Source: Mycobacterium sp. | GTDB taxonomy: Bacteria; Actinomycetota; Actinomycetes; Mycobacteriales; Mycobacteriaceae | DNA length: 5,520 nt | NCBI GenBank assembly: GCA_029256565.1 | Contig: JAQSXQ010000169.1 | Span: 1-5,520, forward strand | Direction of reading: 5' to 3' | Part shown: piece by piece, positions 1 to 5,520 of the stretch | Layout of the letters: each line of letters opens with the position of its first letter | Position numbering within the stretch: the stretch's first letter is position 1 | Notes under the pieces: generated by a model | What the model saw: only the letters and a program-made list of their open reading frames with translations | Told to the model about the DNA's origin: nothing | The model's database searches: none | Position numbers and translations under genes: made by a program

Positions 1-626
1 GCAGCCTCGGCGACCAGTGCCACGTCCTTGCGCGGTTCGACGGTGCCCACCTGCAGGACGAACCGCTCCGGTAGGCCGTACTTCGCCCGCACCGCGGCGA
101 CCATGCCCGCCTCCGGTGGCCGCGCCCAGGACGCGGGTGCGAGTTCGACCACGGCGGAGTCGCGGCCGCTGATCGCCTTGATGCGTTCGGCGGTGAACTG
201 TGACACCGCGAGCAGTAGATCGGCCTTGCGCAGCGCGTGGCCGACGAGTCGCCGCTCGCCTGCGGCGCGGAACCTGGTCGACGCCGATGGCATGTCGAAC
301 ACCGATAGATCGTGCACGGTGGCGACCGTGAACGCGCGCGTGGCGACGGGCAGGTCGACGTCGAGGGCGTGGAAGGCGGTGCAGGAGTAGGTCGGCACGC
401 CGCCGAGGACGGCGCGGACGGCGCCCGATGACACCGGCCGCGGCAGCGGACGCACCTCGCGGGGCAGATCGTCGACGGCGTCGCGCTGTACGACGGCGGC
501 GATCTCGGCGTCGGGCAGGAGCGCGGGGACCTCTCTCAGGTACTCGCGGATGTAGGTCTGTACCCCGCTGCCGCCGGGCCGGAGAGCAAGCGCTCCGTAG
601 ACGCATCGTGCTGCGCTGCTGCGCAT
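1..626 (-). CDS. GT4-family glycosyltransferase, N-terminal part (3' end outside window)
   Basis: This is probably a cytoplasmic, membrane-associated retaining glycosyltransferase that adds a sugar to a lipid-linked polysaccharide repeat unit. About 208 codons are visible before the left edge cuts the gene; full GT4 enzymes usually have 350-420. The N-terminal Rossmann domain opens at residues 8-25 with CVYGALALRPGGSGVQTY, including the glycine-rich loop and the GVQTY motif typical of GT4 enzymes. A histidine in VHDLSVF lies near residue 105. The start of the second, nucleotide-sugar-binding domain is seen as VLQVGTVEPRKD (about residues 191-201), a strong family signature. The ATG at 626 is chosen because the conserved fold begins seven residues later, no other start codon precedes that fold, and a GGGGGTGA sequence lies just upstream. 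The gene overlaps the 3' end of the polymerase gene by 91 bases, in another frame. Donor and acceptor sugars cannot be told from this fragment. Confidence 0.9.
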   Translation of the reverse strand, partial: MRSSAARCVYGALALRPGGSGVQTYIREYLREVPALLPDAEIAAVVQRDAVDDLPREVRPLPRPVSSGAVRAVLGGVPTYSCTAFHALDVDLPVATRAFTVATVHDLSVFDMPSASTRFRAAGERRLVGHALRKADLLLAVSQFTAERIKAISGRDSAVVELAPASWARPPEAGMVAAVRAKYGLPERFVLQVGTVEPRKDVALVAEA

Positions 627-1903
627 CCAATCACCCCCAGGAAGAGCCAGAAGTAGACATCGATCGGGAAGATCTCGAGATAGGTGGCGACCAGGCTGGC
701 CACCATGCCTGCGATCAGCGATGCGCTGATGCCGAGCGCGAGCGCACCGTCGCGGCCGGGCAGCGTCCATGCCAGACGGGTCGTCCACGTCACCGCGGTG
801 ATGAAGATCGCCAGCACGAGCCACAGCCCTACCGGGCCGAGTTCGAGCAGCATCTTCACGTAGTAGTTGTCGGGCTGATAGTTCGTCGACACGCCGCTGA
901 ACGTCACGCCCTGCGCGGTCGACATCCGGTCCGCCGCAGCACCACTCGCGCCGAGACCCAGCCCCACCGGGTGCACGAGGATGCTGTCGATGATGTCGCT
1001 CCACCCGGCGCCCCGTTCCCCGAGGCTGCTCGACGACAGGAACACCCGGGAAATGGACGGCACGAACGGGATGACCACCGCGACGGCCACGGCGCCCACC
1101 GCCAACGGCAGGAACAGCGAGCGGAACCTCAGCACCGCCAGCCACAGCATGCCGACGACGAGTCCGAGGATGGCGGCCCGCACGATGGAGCTGGCCATCG
1201 CGACGACCATGATCGGCGACAGTGAGAGGAACACCAGGTTGCGCCGGCGCCATGGCTCGGCGAGTGCGACGGCGCCGCCCACGAGCAGCGCGAGCATCAC
1301 GTACAGCCCGAACGGGAACGGCTGGACGAAGGTGCTGAACGTTCTGAGCAGCCCGCCCGAGGTCCTGACCTCACGGCCGTACTCGTAGCCGAGTGACACC
1401 AAAGTGCCGGGCCCCACGATCAATTGGCCGATGCCGACGAACGACGTCAGCACCGCCATCCCCATCAGGATGCTGACGAAGTGGTCGCGGTCGCGACCGT
1501 CGAACGGGGCGAACCACATGACGGCCACGACGGCGACGAAGAAGAACGTCACCTTGATGGCGAACAGGCCGAACCAGCCGAAGACCACGATCGCCGAGAC
1601 GCTTCCGACGGCAAGCCACAGCGCGGCGGCAGGCCACCAGGGCACGTGCAGGGGCGCCCGGCGGTGGGGCACGGGCGTGCGGGCGCGCCGCAGCCACGCG
1701 CAGACCGCGGTGAGGATCAGCAGGCCCTCCTTCCACCCGGCCGCGATGCCGGGCAGCGGCAGGATGCCGAGCAGCCCGTGCAGCGGTGTGAGGGCGGCCA
1801 GGATCAGCAGTCCGCGTTGTGGTCTGCGGTAGATCGCGGCGGTGGTGAACACGGCGATCGCGGCCGCGACCGTGCCAAGGGCGAGCAGCACGGGCAGCGT
1901 CAT
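536..1903 (-). CDS. O-antigen ligase/polymerase (Wzy/WaaL-like) integral membrane protein
   Basis: A 455-residue polytopic protein that probably polymerises or transfers lipid-linked repeat units on the outer face of the cytoplasmic membrane. Hydrophobic stretches lie near residues 2-24, 31-50, 60-71, 92-108, 110-133, 143-165, 196-216, 222-240, 242-259, 263-281, 354-374, 385-409 and 411-428, giving about 11-13 spans. The large extracytoplasmic loop (about 282-352) carries HPVGLGLG (311-318) and PDNYYVKMLLELGPVGL (344-360), the usual Wzy_C/O-antigen ligase pattern. Upstream of it are R187 in LRTFSTFVQPFPFG and R242 in SSIVRAA, which resemble the conserved arginines of the family. The ATG at 1903 is 10 bases after the sugar transferase stop; a GAGG is visible but distant, so translational coupling is likely. 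As mycobacteria lack LPS, a polymerase role, or ligation to a cell-wall acceptor, is more likely than O-antigen ligation. The last 30 codons overlap the next gene. Confidence 0.88.
   Translation of the reverse strand: MTLPVLLALGTVAAAIAVFTTAAIYRRPQRGLLILAALTPLHGLLGILPLPGIAAGWKEGLLILTAVCAWLRRARTPVPHRRAPLHVPWWPAAALWLAVGSVSAIVVFGWFGLFAIKVTFFFVAVVAVMWFAPFDGRDRDHFVSILMGMAVLTSFVGIGQLIVGPGTLVSLGYEYGREVRTSGGLLRTFSTFVQPFPFGLYVMLALLVGGAVALAEPWRRRNLVFLSLSPIMVVAMASSIVRAAILGLVVGMLWLAVLRFRSLFLPLAVGAVAVAVVIPFVPSISRVFLSSSSLGERGAGWSDIIDSILVHPVGLGLGASGAAADRMSTAQGVTFSGVSTNYQPDNYYVKMLLELGPVGLWLVLAIFITAVTWTTRLAWTLPGRDGALALGISASLIAGMVASLVATYLEIFPIDVYFWLFLGVIGCAAAQHDASTERLLSGPAAAGYRPTSAST
631..638 (-). promoter_or_regulatory. 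Ribosome binding site for the GT4 gene
   Basis: On the minus strand GGGGGTGA precedes the ATG at 626; the G-run ends seven bases before the start codon. It lies inside the coding sequence of the preceding polymerase gene. It supports a start within that gene and therefore the long overlap. Confidence 0.5.
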
Positions 1904-1913
1904 GGCGTCGCGC

Positions 1914-3413
1914 TCAGTCCTCGGCGCGCTTGAGCACCGCGCGCACGGTGAGGAACAGGATCTTGACGTCGAGCCAGATCGACCAGTTCTCGATGTAGTA
2001 GTTGTCCCACTCCGCGCGGTCGGCGATCGACGTCTGACCGCGTAGACCGTGCACCTGCGCCCATCCGGTGACGCCGGCCTTCACGCGGTGACGTTCGCCG
2101 TAGCGGCGGATCTGCGCCTCGAAGAGCGCGACGAACTCGGGCCGCTCGGGTCGCGGGCCGACGAGGCTCATGTCGCCCTTGATGACGTTGAGCAGCTGCG
2201 GCAGTTCGTCGAGCGACGTCTGGCGCATGAACTTGCCGATCCGGGTGCGGCGGTCGATCCCTTCGACCCCGCCCGGTGCGGCGCCCGACTTCAGCTCGAA
2301 CTGGGCGTCGGACTCCCGCGGCGGTCGCATCGACCGGAACTTGTAGCAGTCGAAGACCTTGCCGTCGCGGCCAACCCGCTTCTGCTTGAAGAAGATCGGG
2401 CCCGGCGAACTGAGCCGCACCAGCAGCGCCAATCCGAGGAAGATCGGCGAGATCATGATCAGGCCGATCGTGGTCAGTACGCGGTCGAAGAAGCCCTTGA
2501 CCCAGAACTGCCAGCCCAGCGGGTTGACGTGCGGCAGGACCAGCAGGGGCAGGCCGCCGAGGTGTTCGACGCGTGCGCGGTTGCCGACCGCGTCGTGCAG
2601 TCGCGGCACGACCCAGACCCGCATGCCGAGGCGCTGGGCCGCACGGACGGCCCCGACGATGTCGTCGAAGTGCACGTCCTCGCAGAAGCCGACGATCAAT
2701 TCCTCCGCGTGCGTGGCGCGGGCGACCTCCTCGAGGTCCAGCGGAGCGCCGAGGTGGGGCACGTTCAGGAAATCCGGCAGATCGTCGCGCTCACGCGGAA
2801 CGTAGGAACTTGCGCGCAATATACCTACCGGCAGCAAACCGTATTCGGGCATTTGCTGCATGCGGGAGATTATTTGATGCGATATCGGTCCGTCGCCGAT
2901 CACGAGTGCGGGCGCAGCGGACCGGAAACGCTGTCTGAGCATGCGTTGCAGGACTGCGCGGACGAGTCGCGCTGCGGGCAGCAGCACCGCCGCGCACACC
3001 CAAATCCGGGCCACGACCTCGCCGGGCCTGCCCTCCGAGCCCGCGGCCAGCATGATCGTCAGCAGGAGGAGCGTCGCCAGGGCGACCGACGTCTCGACGG
3101 GTCCGATCTCGTCGAGGAAGTTCCGGCGCAGGCTCCGGCGGTACATCGCGTGTGATGCCAGCAGCGCGAGAACCATTGGCACGAACAGCCATGGGAGCGC
3201 TCCGACCAGCGCCTGGGTCTCAGAGCCGCGGCCCAGTGCCAGTGCGGCGGCAACGGCCGCAACGGCTGCTGCCACGTCGATGACGATCGTGACGACCGTG
3301 TGCAGCGGGTCGCGCCGCAGCAGGTCGGGCAGCGACCGCCTGGCGGCTTCGGGCTCGGGTACGGAATCCGGGAGCCGGACGCCGGCGCGGGGTGACATCA
3401 CGGGTGTAGCCAC
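1914..3413 (-). CDS. Polyprenyl-phosphate sugar-1-phosphate transferase (WbaP/WcaJ-type initiating enzyme)
   Basis: A 499-residue membrane enzyme that would move a sugar-1-phosphate from a nucleotide sugar to polyprenyl phosphate, the first committed step of exopolysaccharide or capsule assembly. Four N-terminal membrane segments lie near residues 38-61, 70-88, 108-124 and 133-151. A Rossmann-like CoA-binding domain follows (about 166-275, opening with ALVIGDGP). The C-terminal bacterial sugar transferase domain (about 305-499) starts with a hydrophobic segment broken by Ser322-Pro323, as in the re-entrant helix of PglC-like enzymes. It contains KFRSMRPP (358-365), the catalytic-type Asp402-Glu403 in TSLDELPQ, LVGPRPERP (417-425) and GWAQVHGLRG (450-459). 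Length and domain order fit full-length WbaP/WcaJ proteins, and no key motif is missing. The GTG at 3413 is preferred over the ATG at 3398 because GAAGTAGG precedes it while the ATG has no purine-rich site. The sugar (glucose, galactose or other) cannot be decided. First gene of the putative operon. Confidence 0.93.
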   Translation of the reverse strand: MATPVMSPRAGVRLPDSVPEPEAARRSLPDLLRRDPLHTVVTIVIDVAAAVAAVAAALALGRGSETQALVGALPWLFVPMVLALLASHAMYRRSLRRNFLDEIGPVETSVALATLLLLTIMLAAGSEGRPGEVVARIWVCAAVLLPAARLVRAVLQRMLRQRFRSAAPALVIGDGPISHQIISRMQQMPEYGLLPVGILRASSYVPRERDDLPDFLNVPHLGAPLDLEEVARATHAEELIVGFCEDVHFDDIVGAVRAAQRLGMRVWVVPRLHDAVGNRARVEHLGGLPLLVLPHVNPLGWQFWVKGFFDRVLTTIGLIMISPIFLGLALLVRLSSPGPIFFKQKRVGRDGKVFDCYKFRSMRPPRESDAQFELKSGAAPGGVEGIDRRTRIGKFMRQTSLDELPQLLNVIKGDMSLVGPRPERPEFVALFEAQIRRYGERHRVKAGVTGWAQVHGLRGQTSIADRAEWDNYYIENWSIWLDVKILFLTVRAVLKRAED

Positions 3414-3418
3414 GGTGA

Positions 3419-3426
3419 CCTACTTC
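3419..3426 (-). promoter_or_regulatory. Ribosome binding site deciding the GTG start of the sugar transferase
   Basis: The minus strand reads GAAGTAGG followed by five bases and the GTG at 3413. The competing ATG at 3398 is preceded by GTGGCTACACCCGTG, which has no Shine-Dalgarno-like sequence. The spacing is slightly short if the GG pair is used and normal if GAAG is used. Confidence 0.4.
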
Positions 3427-3447
3427 ACACAGCCATTCACGAGGTTG

Positions 3448-3478
3448 AAACTACCCCGTACCCGTGAAGATCATGCAA
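3448..3478 (-). promoter_or_regulatory. Candidate promoter of the polysaccharide operon
   Basis: On the minus strand TAGTTT (3453-3448) fits the mycobacterial -10 pattern TANNNT. It lies about 35 bases before the GTG start, which would give a 5' leader of under 30 bases. TTGCAT (3478-3473) is a poor -35 match at a long spacing of 19. A second TANNNT match, TAACGT at 3538-3533, lies further upstream inside the palindrome cluster, so the true start site is uncertain. Confidence 0.3.
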
Positions 3479-3496
3479 CAGTTTGCTCGGCGATTG

Positions 3497-3514
3497 TGCG
3501 AACCCGCATTCGCA
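3497..3514. promoter_or_regulatory. 18-bp palindrome resembling an actinobacterial LexA (SOS) box
   Basis: The plus strand reads TGCGAA, six bases, TTCGCA: perfect 6-bp arms. The inner part CGAAC-CCGC-ATTCG matches nine of ten bases of CGAAC-N4-GTTCG, the core of the mycobacterial SOS box TCGAAC-N4-GTTCGA, and the outermost bases differ. It lies 84-101 bases upstream of the sugar transferase start. An operator for another dimeric regulator is equally possible. Confidence 0.35.
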
Positions 3515-3522
3515 AGCGTTCT

Positions 3523-3551
3523 CGTAACATTTACGTTAGCGGTGAATAACG
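3523..3551. promoter_or_regulatory. Cluster of CGTAA/CGTTA inverted half-sites, possible operator
   Basis: Two adjoining inverted repeats are visible. CGTAA-CAT-TTACG occupies 3523-3535. CGTTA-(8 bases)-TAACG occupies 3534-3551 and shares two bases with the first. Four related 5-base half-sites therefore fall within 29 bases of an otherwise non-coding region, ahead of the polysaccharide operon. The pattern suggests cooperative binding by a dimeric repressor or activator; the protein is unknown. Confidence 0.35.
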
Positions 3552-3564
3552 CGTCCCACGACGC
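3551..3564 (-). terminator. Small hairpin at the end of the GAF gene, weak terminator candidate
   Basis: On the minus strand GCGTC-GTGG-GACGC forms a perfect 5-bp stem with a 4-base loop, starting at the last base of the GAF stop codon and followed by GTTATT. The stem is short and the T-run poor, so termination is doubtful. Its distal arm also touches the neighbouring half-site cluster. Confidence 0.25.
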
Positions 3565-4259
3565 TATTTCGCGGAGAAGACGCGTTCGCTGACGATGTGC
3601 GCGAGGTCGTCCAAGATCTGCACGTGGCTGGTGCTCCACTGGTGCGGCTTGTCGTCCCAGACGCACAACGTGCCGATCGCCAGGCCGGCCGGATCGATCA
3701 GCGGTATGCCTGCGTAGGACACCAGGGTGCCGTCGGTGACGGCCGGGTGGTCGTGCAGCATCGGGTGGGTGCGGGCGTCCTCGACCACCAGTGGCTCACC
3801 GGTGGCGACGGCGTACCGGCACACCGAGCGTGACATCGGCGTCTCCCGCACCCCCTCGGGCAGGCCGAGGACGCTCTTGAAGAACTGGCGGTGATCGTCG
3901 ACCAGTGAGATCGCCGCGGCGGACACTCCAAGCGCCTCGACGGCCATGGACACGATCCGGTCGTAGGAGGGGTCGGCATCGGAGTCGAGTAGGCCGGTGT
4001 CGCGCAGCGCCTTCAGGCGGGCCGGGTCGTCGAGCACCGGATGCAGGCGCGAGACGGTGCCGGTGGTCGTGTTCTCGGCGATGCGGGTCAGCAGGTCGAG
4101 CAGGACCGCGTGCTCCGGGTCGCCGGACGACTCGAGGTCGTTGCGCAGCCGAGCGGCGACCGCTCGCTGTACGTAGACGTCGATCGACTCGCCGGCGCGG
4201 GCGGCCTGCGCACGCAGCGCGCGGTCGAGTTGCTCGTCGAAGCCGGGTAGCTCAGCCAT
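3564..4259 (-). CDS. GAF-domain protein with ribbon-helix-helix-like N-terminus
   Basis: A 231-residue soluble, probably cytoplasmic protein with no signal peptide or membrane segment. Residues 5-40 look like a ribbon-helix-helix DNA-binding unit: a short strand ending in FDEQ, a helix LDRALRAQAARA, a G-E-S turn (23-25), and a second helix IDVYVQRAVAARL. A linker follows. Residues 80-227 form a GAF domain of the kind found in sensor kinases and diguanylate cyclases: LKALRDTGLLD, AISLVDDHRQFFKS (116-129), SVCRYAV (145-151), PLVVEDA, YAGIPL (182-187) and IGTLCVWDD (195-203). No output domain follows the GAF, so the N-terminus is the only candidate effector. The ligand is unknown; Cys147 and Cys199 could matter if redox or nitric oxide is sensed, but that is a guess. 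The ATG at 4259 has no Shine-Dalgarno but a well-placed -10 box, which suggests a leaderless message. It lies between the hydrolase and the polysaccharide operon. Confidence 0.9.
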   Translation of the reverse strand: MAELPGFDEQLDRALRAQAARAGESIDVYVQRAVAARLRNDLESSGDPEHAVLLDLLTRIAENTTTGTVSRLHPVLDDPARLKALRDTGLLDSDADPSYDRIVSMAVEALGVSAAAISLVDDHRQFFKSVLGLPEGVRETPMSRSVCRYAVATGEPLVVEDARTHPMLHDHPAVTDGTLVSYAGIPLIDPAGLAIGTLCVWDDKPHQWSTSHVQILDDLAHIVSERVFSAK

Positions 4260-4265
4260 GAGGAC

Positions 4266-4271
4266 AAGATA
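4266..4271 (-). promoter_or_regulatory. -10 box of a probable leaderless promoter for the GAF gene
   Basis: The minus strand reads TATCTT, then six bases (GTCCTC), then the ATG at 4259. TATCTT fits TANNNT, and the spacing would put the transcription start on the A of the start codon. The lack of a Shine-Dalgarno sequence before this ATG agrees. No convincing -35 is visible, which is common in mycobacterial promoters. Confidence 0.5.
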
Positions 4272-4276
4272 CGACC

Positions 4277-4297
4277 GCCCACCACGTCCTCGTGGGC
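4277..4297 (-). terminator. GC-rich hairpin between hydrolase and GAF genes, terminator or operator
   Basis: GCCCAC, nine bases and GTGGGC form a perfect 6-bp stem 14-34 bases beyond the hydrolase stop. No T-run follows, so it would be at best an atypical intrinsic terminator. It also covers the region where the -35 of the GAF promoter would lie, so it could be an operator instead. Confidence 0.3.
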
Positions 4298-4310
4298 AGC
4301 ATGCCGAACC

Positions 4311-5520
4311 TCAGGCAGTTAGCCGGGTGAGCTGGGCGTCGGTTGCTGGAACCGCTGCCGGACCCGACGGTGCGAACTCCAGGATCTCCGCGAACGCAGG
4401 CGCCTTGCCAATCACCACGCCACGTGCGGTGCCCTTGGGTGTCGGGATGGTGATCGTCGCACCGGGCGTCAGGTCGTCGCCGACGTCCGTCCGTCCCTCG
4501 AACCAGTCGTCGAGCCAGCTGACCGCGAGTTCCTGCACTGCTGCCGGGTTCTGCGGCTGCGGGAAGCCTGCGGCGACGAAGGCCGCGAACTGGATCAGCG
4601 GGTTGCCGCCCTGCATCGAATCCATGTGCACGCCGCCGTTGAGCACGACGCCGTTGAAGCGGTCGGGTCGTGCCGCCGACAGGGCTTGCTTCACGTTGCT
4701 CGACGCGTTCAGGTAGTTGGCGGGTGCGCCGATCTCGCGGATCGGCACGTAGTGGCCGGTCGCGAGTTCGTATGCGTCGAGCTTCACCAGGGCGTCGGCC
4801 ATCGTCGTTCCCAGCGGCACGCCATCGAGCGTGATGACGCCGACCAGGTCGCGGGCGGCGCCGTTCTCGGCGAGGAACCCTGCGGCTCCCGCCACCAGGT
4901 GGCCGCCCAGTGAGTGGCCTGCCATCGCGAACTTGGTTGGTAGGGCCGCCGTTTCAGGGTTCAGGCCGTAGCGCGTCGCGTATCCGGCTGCGATGGCGCT
5001 CTGGGTGAGCGCGGCACGGTCTCCCACGAACAGGTCGGCGATCGCCGACGCCATGCCCGATCCGCCGAGCCAGGCGTCGTCACCGGCGAACATGTTCGAC
5101 GGCAGCGTCGGCGTCACGACGATGCTGTTCGTGCGGGCGGCCAGATTCGCCGCGGTGTAGCTGTACATCGGCCCCTGCGCGAGGAACCCGTGCTGCAGCA
5201 GGATCATTCGCGTAGGCGGTACGTCACCCTCGGGGTAGTACCAGTTCGCGGCGACGCGCTGCCCGGTGTTCAACTCGATCGTCGAACTCCGCACGGTGAC
5301 GGTGCTTCCCGGCGGTAGCACCGGCGGGCCCTGGACGAGTGCCTCGAGCGCCTGCAGCGTGTTGATCACTAGCGACCCGACGTTGACCACCACGGCCGCG
5401 ATCACGGAACCCACGACGTCGAGCAGCGACGGTGGGGTCGGCGGCGTCACCGCGGTGATCGACTGCGTGATCCGGGCTGCCGGAGCCGGAGTGGAGACCG
5501 ATTGCGACACAACGGGTGTC
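4311..5520 (-). CDS. Alpha/beta hydrolase (lipase/esterase-like), 5' end outside window
   Basis: A probable serine hydrolase of the alpha/beta fold. Residue numbers count from the GTG at 5510. The oxyanion-region motif LLQHGF holds His107-Gly108. The nucleophile elbow is GHSLGG with Ser200. Asp229 in TLDGVPLG is a candidate acid and His295 in GGVHMDSM a candidate base; the triad assignment is by position only. The N-terminal region is Ser/Thr/Pro/Ala-rich (about residues 2-27), followed by a hydrophobic stretch from SLLDVVGSVI to about residue 60 and then GPPVLPPGSTVTV. I recall this arrangement from exported mycobacterial hydrolases of unknown substrate. The frame stays open to the right edge, so the GTG at 5510 is only the first start codon inside the window; the true start, perhaps with a signal peptide, is probably upstream. 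It is followed by a 51-base gap and seems to be a separate unit from the polysaccharide genes. Substrate unknown. Confidence 0.85.
   Translation of the reverse strand, partial: TPVVSQSVSTPAPAARITQSITAVTPPTPPSLLDVVGSVIAAVVVNVGSLVINTLQALEALVQGPPVLPPGSTVTVRSSTIELNTGQRVAANWYYPEGDVPPTRMILLQHGFLAQGPMYSYTAANLAARTNSIVVTPTLPSNMFAGDDAWLGGSGMASAIADLFVGDRAALTQSAIAAGYATRYGLNPETAALPTKFAMAGHSLGGHLVAGAAGFLAENGAARDLVGVITLDGVPLGTTMADALVKLDAYELATGHYVPIREIGAPANYLNASSNVKQALSAARPDRFNGVVLNGGVHMDSMQGGNPLIQFAAFVAAGFPQPQNPAAVQELAVSWLDDWFEGRTDVGDDLTPGATITIPTPKGTARGVVIGKAPAFAEILEFAPSGPAAVPATDAQLTRLTA

Noticed and set aside
28..390. Plus-strand 120-codon frame at the left edge
   Set aside because: The minus strand here encodes a glycosyltransferase with recognisable GT4 motifs; the plus frame has none.
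428..1933. Several plus-strand open frames opposite the polymerase gene
   Set aside because: Low-complexity Arg/His/Asp-rich or Thr/Ser-rich translations, mutually overlapping, and opposite a clear membrane protein gene.
2049..3155. Long plus-strand open frame of 368 codons opposite the sugar transferase
   Set aside because: Its translation is rich in Arg, Asp, Glu, His and Gln with no domain motif, and it lies wholly opposite a gene with full catalytic motifs. It is a GC-driven shadow.
3396..3398. ATG as the start of the sugar transferase
   Set aside because: No Shine-Dalgarno precedes it, while the GTG fifteen bases upstream has a GAAGTAGG sequence. It remains a possible alternative and costs only five residues.
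3414..3563. A small RNA or riboswitch in the intergenic leader
   Set aside because: The inverted repeats are short and look like DNA-binding sites; I see no conserved riboswitch core or strong long stem.
3451..3666. Minus-strand 71-codon frame spanning the GAF 3' end and the intergenic region
   Set aside because: It overlaps the well-supported GAF C-terminus in another frame, has no recognisable motif, and would run through the palindrome cluster and promoter region.

Overview
The window is GC-rich (about two thirds G+C wherever I counted a line). It is packed with genes, all on the minus strand, so the biological order runs from high to low coordinates. Three things suggest an actinobacterium of the Mycobacterium/Mycolicibacterium type: the codon bias, a likely leaderless gene with a TANNNT -10 box directly before its ATG, and an alpha/beta hydrolase of a kind I associate with mycobacteria. 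This is inferred from style and family resemblance, since no marker gene is present.

Layout in transcription order. (1) 5520-4311: a probably exported alpha/beta hydrolase with its 5' end outside the window. (2) A 51-base gap with a hairpin and a promoter-like box. (3) 4259-3564: a small protein with a ribbon-helix-helix-like N-terminus and a GAF sensor domain. (4) A 150-base intergenic region of only about 50% G+C that holds several short palindromes. (5) 3413-1914: a polyprenyl-phosphate sugar-1-phosphate transferase of the WbaP/WcaJ type. (6) 1903-536: a multi-spanning O-antigen ligase/polymerase (Wzy/WaaL-like) protein. (7) From 626 to the left edge: the N-terminal part of a GT4 glycosyltransferase, whose start lies 91 bases inside the preceding gene.

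The last three genes are separated by 10 bases and then overlap, so they very likely form one operon for a surface or secreted polysaccharide. The first gene loads the initiating sugar phosphate onto the lipid carrier, the glycosyltransferase extends the repeat unit, and the Wzy-like protein polymerises or transfers the chain outside the membrane. More of the locus (further glycosyltransferases, a flippase, a chain-length regulator) is expected beyond the left edge. The RHH-GAF gene sits just upstream of the palindrome-rich leader and could be its regulator; that is a hypothesis only.

No stretch longer than 150 bases lacks a gene. I saw no tRNA, rRNA, insertion sequence, CRISPR array or long repeat. 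The long open frames on the plus strand look like GC-driven shadows of the minus-strand genes.
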